A DNA stretch of 34,848 bases from Fragilaria crotonensis. Taxonomy: Eukaryota > Bacillariophyta > Fragilariophyceae > Fragilariales > Fragilariaceae. Position 1 is the stretch's first letter. Every line of letters begins with the position of its first letter. Shown here piece after piece: positions 32,208-34,848 of this stretch. The position numbers and the translations under genes were made by a program. The notes beneath the pieces were generated by a model. That model was not told the origin of the DNA and searched no databases. It saw only the letters and a program-made list of their open reading frames with translations. The DNA lies in contig JAKSYS010000656.1 in the NCBI GenBank assembly GCA_022925895.1, positions 1-34,848 of the forward strand, written 5' to 3'.

Positions 32208-33686
32208 GGTCACAGCAAATTGACTCGAGTCCATAACAACTCTGCGGGATACCATCATAACATGACGAACAGCCCTCGGGGTGGGTAACGCAGCCGTAGA
32301 AGAGACAGCCGAGATTGTGGCTTTCTTCTTAGCTTTCTTGTGCGCGCCACGTCCGAACTCGTTTCCACCTTGTGCCGTCGCATCGGTCTCGTTGGCTTCG
32401 TCACCATCGCTTGGTGCAGCCTCATCGTCCTTGTCTTTAGTTGACTCGGCTGAGGCAGCTTTCCTCTTGCTGGATCCCTTCTTATCCTTGCCCTTCGACC
32501 CTTGCTGTTTTTTGAGCTCGATAACCTTGGACCGCTCTTCCGACGTGAGCTGCTTCCACTCCTCCGCCGAGTAAAAACGGGCCTCAAGCTTCTTCTTGCC
32601 GCCCTTAGACTTCGCATGACCCTTGTTACTCCCGCTGTCGGCCGAAGACACATTACGATCATCGCTCCCACCACGTTTCGCTTGACGATGAATCATCTGG
32701 TTGGCGACCAAAGTCCCCAGAAACTGCTGCGTTGCTTCAAAGCTATCTTGGTATCGGTCCTCACTCAAAACACATGTGATCCCAGCCTCAAGTGACGAGT
32801 CCGAAATTCCTGCAAGGAAGTCCGACACCTTCTTAGTTTCGGGAATAGGCTCATTACAGTCCTCCAGCTCATTGTGTGCTGCTTGGTGAATCGCAACATA
32901 TTGAGCAAAGGTGAACTGCTTCCTTATTCCACGATAATTGGACGAAGCAATAGAAGCGTAGGCCTTGTTCTTGCGGGTCTTGACAGATGTCTTCCTCACA
33001 CTGCCGGCGCAGTGCAAGTACAGCACCTCTGCCGTCCATTGTCCTGTCAAAACGTTTGACAAATGACCATCCGAAGCCATCGATAACAAGGCTTTTGATG
33101 ATCTCCCACAAACTCACATTGTCAACGGCAAATGCTCACCAGACAACAGAACAATGTCAATGATTTTCTTGGTGTGTTGTATACGTTGCACCACGGATCT
33201 CGTCCGTAACCACGTCATGGTCTCTAATCGTGTATGACAACGGAATCTTCGCTGCACCGCGAATACGCCCAATAATTCTTGAGTTCCCAGAACTTGAACC
33301 AGTCCTTCTCAGCCTTCAAAGGGTCTGGCTTTGTAGGAACCTGGTCCTTCCTGGCAGCAATCTCTATCTCATCGGAACGCAAACATTCATGTATTCCACC
33401 AAGACTGCAGCATTAAAAAGGATAGGGGTCACAGGCAAACACACATGTGACGCTCCTCTGCCCAATACTTGAACGCATTCAACCGCCGAATCGAGGCAGT
33501 CGAAAAGATGACATCAGGTGGTGAAGATTTGATGGCGTTCTTAATCATCGTGTCAAAACTCTCTTTCGACGCCATGAGGAGTTCCTCAGTGGAGTCGAAG
33601 CCTTGATCGGTCATCACGTAGGTGGCGGTTGTTTGATTGAGACCACACCTTTCCAAAGCCGCGCGCATATTGACTGCGTCAGCCAT
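32208..33686 (-). pseudogene. Copia gag region
   Basis: The N-terminal fragment 33429-33686 starts MADAVNMRAALERCG and continues as a mostly helical protein, broken by frame switches between 33429 and 33000 (a DGFGWSFVKRFDRT block lies near 33060-33100). It resumes in the long frame from about 33000 (KNKAYASIASSNYRG, then a region ending VANQMIHRQAKRGG). It ends in a Lys/Ser/Asp-rich linker (32640-32250). No CCHC knuckle is visible, as I recall for some diatom copia gags. It would form the virus-like particle that packages the element RNA. Confidence 0.7.
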
Positions 33687-34341
33687 TTCTTCACAAGTTT
33701 CAAAAAACGAAAGGAAGCGAATTAAAACACAAATCGTCCACGAAGTGCGAAAGAGGGTGAAACAACCATTTAATCATCGGCCGCTCAACGGATCCCGCAA
33801 AATAGCATATTAAGGTCAAAGCTGCGCCAACTGACAGCAACCATCGCACGAAAGATTGCTTGTGATGGTGTGCATGAAGATAAAGCGTCGGTTGAGGCGA
33901 TTCCAACCGGACGTAGTATCGCAAAACAAAAGACTGAAAAGTTCTTTTCCAGTTCGTCGCCCGTTTGCTCCGTCTGATCAAACGGAAGCAACGATCATCT
34001 TGGAACGACACATCCGACAGATGGACGAACCTTCCAGCAGTCGCGCTGGGACATCGCTGCATCATGAGGCGTTACGAGCGATATCAACCTACATCGCTCG
34101 TCCGCCATGATGGCGGATGACAAGGCGTATCCCGCCACCAATACACACTGTAGACCACCGACATTAGGTTCCATCCAGTAGCTTGAGGGCTGGGGCCTGT
34201 ACTGCTGCTACCCATGTAACCGGCGCATTTGCTGACCGGACACACATTCGTCATCGATTGGATTCAGCCCAGCCAAGCTGCCATATATCGAAACAACGAT
34301 GATGCTGCCAAGGTTGCCCTGCAGCAATGGGTCTGATAAAC
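33687..34341. other. Region upstream of copia gag, without a recognised gene
   Basis: On the gag strand this should be the 5' leader and LTR of the copia element. It shares no visible stretch with the 3' flank. A palindrome, GTCCGCCATGATGGCGGA (34100-34117), lies here, and ATCGCTCGTA-type repeats surround it. The longest frame is 121 codons (33700-34065, minus), with no motif that I recognise. Confidence 0.4.
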
Positions 34342-34570
34342 TGTTAACTTCTACCCGTGCAGTACTATAATCTGTTCGAACCTTTCGCAAGGCGATCATG
34401 CCCCCGAAGGCATGTTGGCAGTGATATTAGTAGGATTACAAGAATATAAACGTATGATATCGAGCTTCTCTACTGTACACTGCTACCGTATGGACATGTC
34501 CACTACGGTCATGCATATGTGCATAAACAGTAGCCTGAAAACACGATAGCACGAGCCAAACTTAAACAGT
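34342..34570 (+). mobile_element. MITE-like repeat, copy 2
   Basis: Near-identical copy (about 95 percent) of 5824-6056 in the same orientation. It starts CTGTTAACTT when the preceding base is included and ends CTTAAACAG, so the ends are inverted repeats of about 8 bp. Differences include a shortened central hairpin, a few single-base changes and an extra A near the end. Confidence 0.6.
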
Positions 34571-34848
34571 ATGTTATGCATTGACATAAATATGTACTTC
34601 TGGTCTCCTGTAGGACAAGTACTGGAGTACGGAGTAGTTGGTAGTGCACAGAATGGGAGCTGAGGCGACATTAACGTGACACGAAGACATAAGACCTGAC
34701 ATCCCGGACAGAGATCGATTCGCAGTGGTGTACACGAACCTCCTCTTCTTGATCTTTGCTCTACTGGTTCTCGAGTATGCTGGTAATGAGTACACTCCTC
34801 GATCGGTACTTGTGAGTCATAATTGAACTGTAAGTACTCCAGAGTACC
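34571..34848. other. GTAC-rich terminal stretch
   Basis: No gene seen. Dense in GTACTGGAGTACGGAGTA-like short palindromes (34617-34640 and 34790-34848), like the tract at 2127-2262. Confidence 0.4.

Larger units (their letters stand above)
28198..33686 (-). mobile_element. Ty1/copia retrotransposon, diatom CoDi-like, frame-broken
   Basis: The domain order gag - protease - integrase - reverse transcriptase - RNase H on the minus strand is diagnostic for Ty1/copia. Gag starts at 33686 and RNase H ends at 28198. The protease motif ELDTHADTC and the integrase tail TEPYSPWQNRAE match what I recall for diatom CoDi elements. No LTR pair is visible on either side, so the 5' LTR seems lost or beyond recognition. 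Several frameshifts make it unlikely to be active as it stands. Confidence 0.85.

Noticed and set aside
5824-34570. One giant composite transposon bounded by the direct repeats
   Set aside because: The repeats have MITE-like inverted ends and a third degenerate copy nearby, so independent insertions explain them better.
1-34848. CRISPR array, rRNA or bacterial operon
   Set aside because: No regularly spaced repeats, no rRNA core sequences, and gene structure with introns and AATAAA signals is eukaryotic.

Overview
The window looks like transposon-packed nuclear DNA from a stramenopile, most likely a diatom. The reasons are a Ty1/copia polyprotein of the diatom CoDi type, short GT-AG introns (about 70-85 bp) in one gene, AATAAA signals just after gene ends, and several multicopy protein families that I recall from diatom genomes but could not check. 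I see no ordinary housekeeping gene, no rRNA, no convincing tRNA and no CRISPR array. Almost every coding region belongs to, or travels with, a mobile element.

Layout. 1-2.1 kb: a possible decayed DNA transposon with imperfect inverted ends. 2.1-5.8 kb: repeat-rich spacer without a convincing gene. 5.8-6.06 kb: a roughly 230-bp MITE-like repeat whose second copy lies at 34.34-34.57 kb. 6.5-8.1 kb (minus): gene 'A', an unknown diatom family. 9.7-12.6 kb (plus): a KDZ (Kyakuja-Dileera-Zisupton)-type transposase. 12.6-17.6 kb (minus): its convergent companion, a very large protein with a GNAT acetyltransferase domain, a Ulp1-like C48 protease domain and a C-terminal papain-like domain. 17.69-18.09 kb: a duplicated 126-bp unit upstream of that companion. 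19.8-21.2 kb (plus): gene 'D', an intron-containing relative of gene A. 21.7-24.2 kb (plus) and 24.25-27.55 kb (minus): a second KDZ-type unit, again two convergent genes, but with a different companion that has a possible double-stranded beta-helix (Fe(II)/2-oxoglutarate dioxygenase-like) domain. 28.2-33.7 kb (minus): a Ty1/copia element covering gag, protease, integrase, RT and RNase H, with no visible pair of LTRs. 33.7-34.85 kb: spacer, MITE copy 2 and GTAC-rich palindromic DNA.

How the genes work together. The two KDZ units share one plan: a zinc-finger transposase with a recognisable D-D-E pattern, meeting a large non-transposase gene tail to tail across only 36-77 bp. The partner differs completely between units. 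One looks like a SUMO/ubiquitin- and acetylation-related effector, the other like a possible nucleic-acid or protein oxygenase. This suggests accessory modules exchanged between related transposons that act on chromatin or on host regulators.

Almost every gene is broken into successive overlapping frames. Most switches whose position I could localise lie at homopolymer runs. That points either to uncorrected long-read indels or to recent decay, so gene boundaries below are given for the reconstructed locus rather than for one uninterrupted reading frame.
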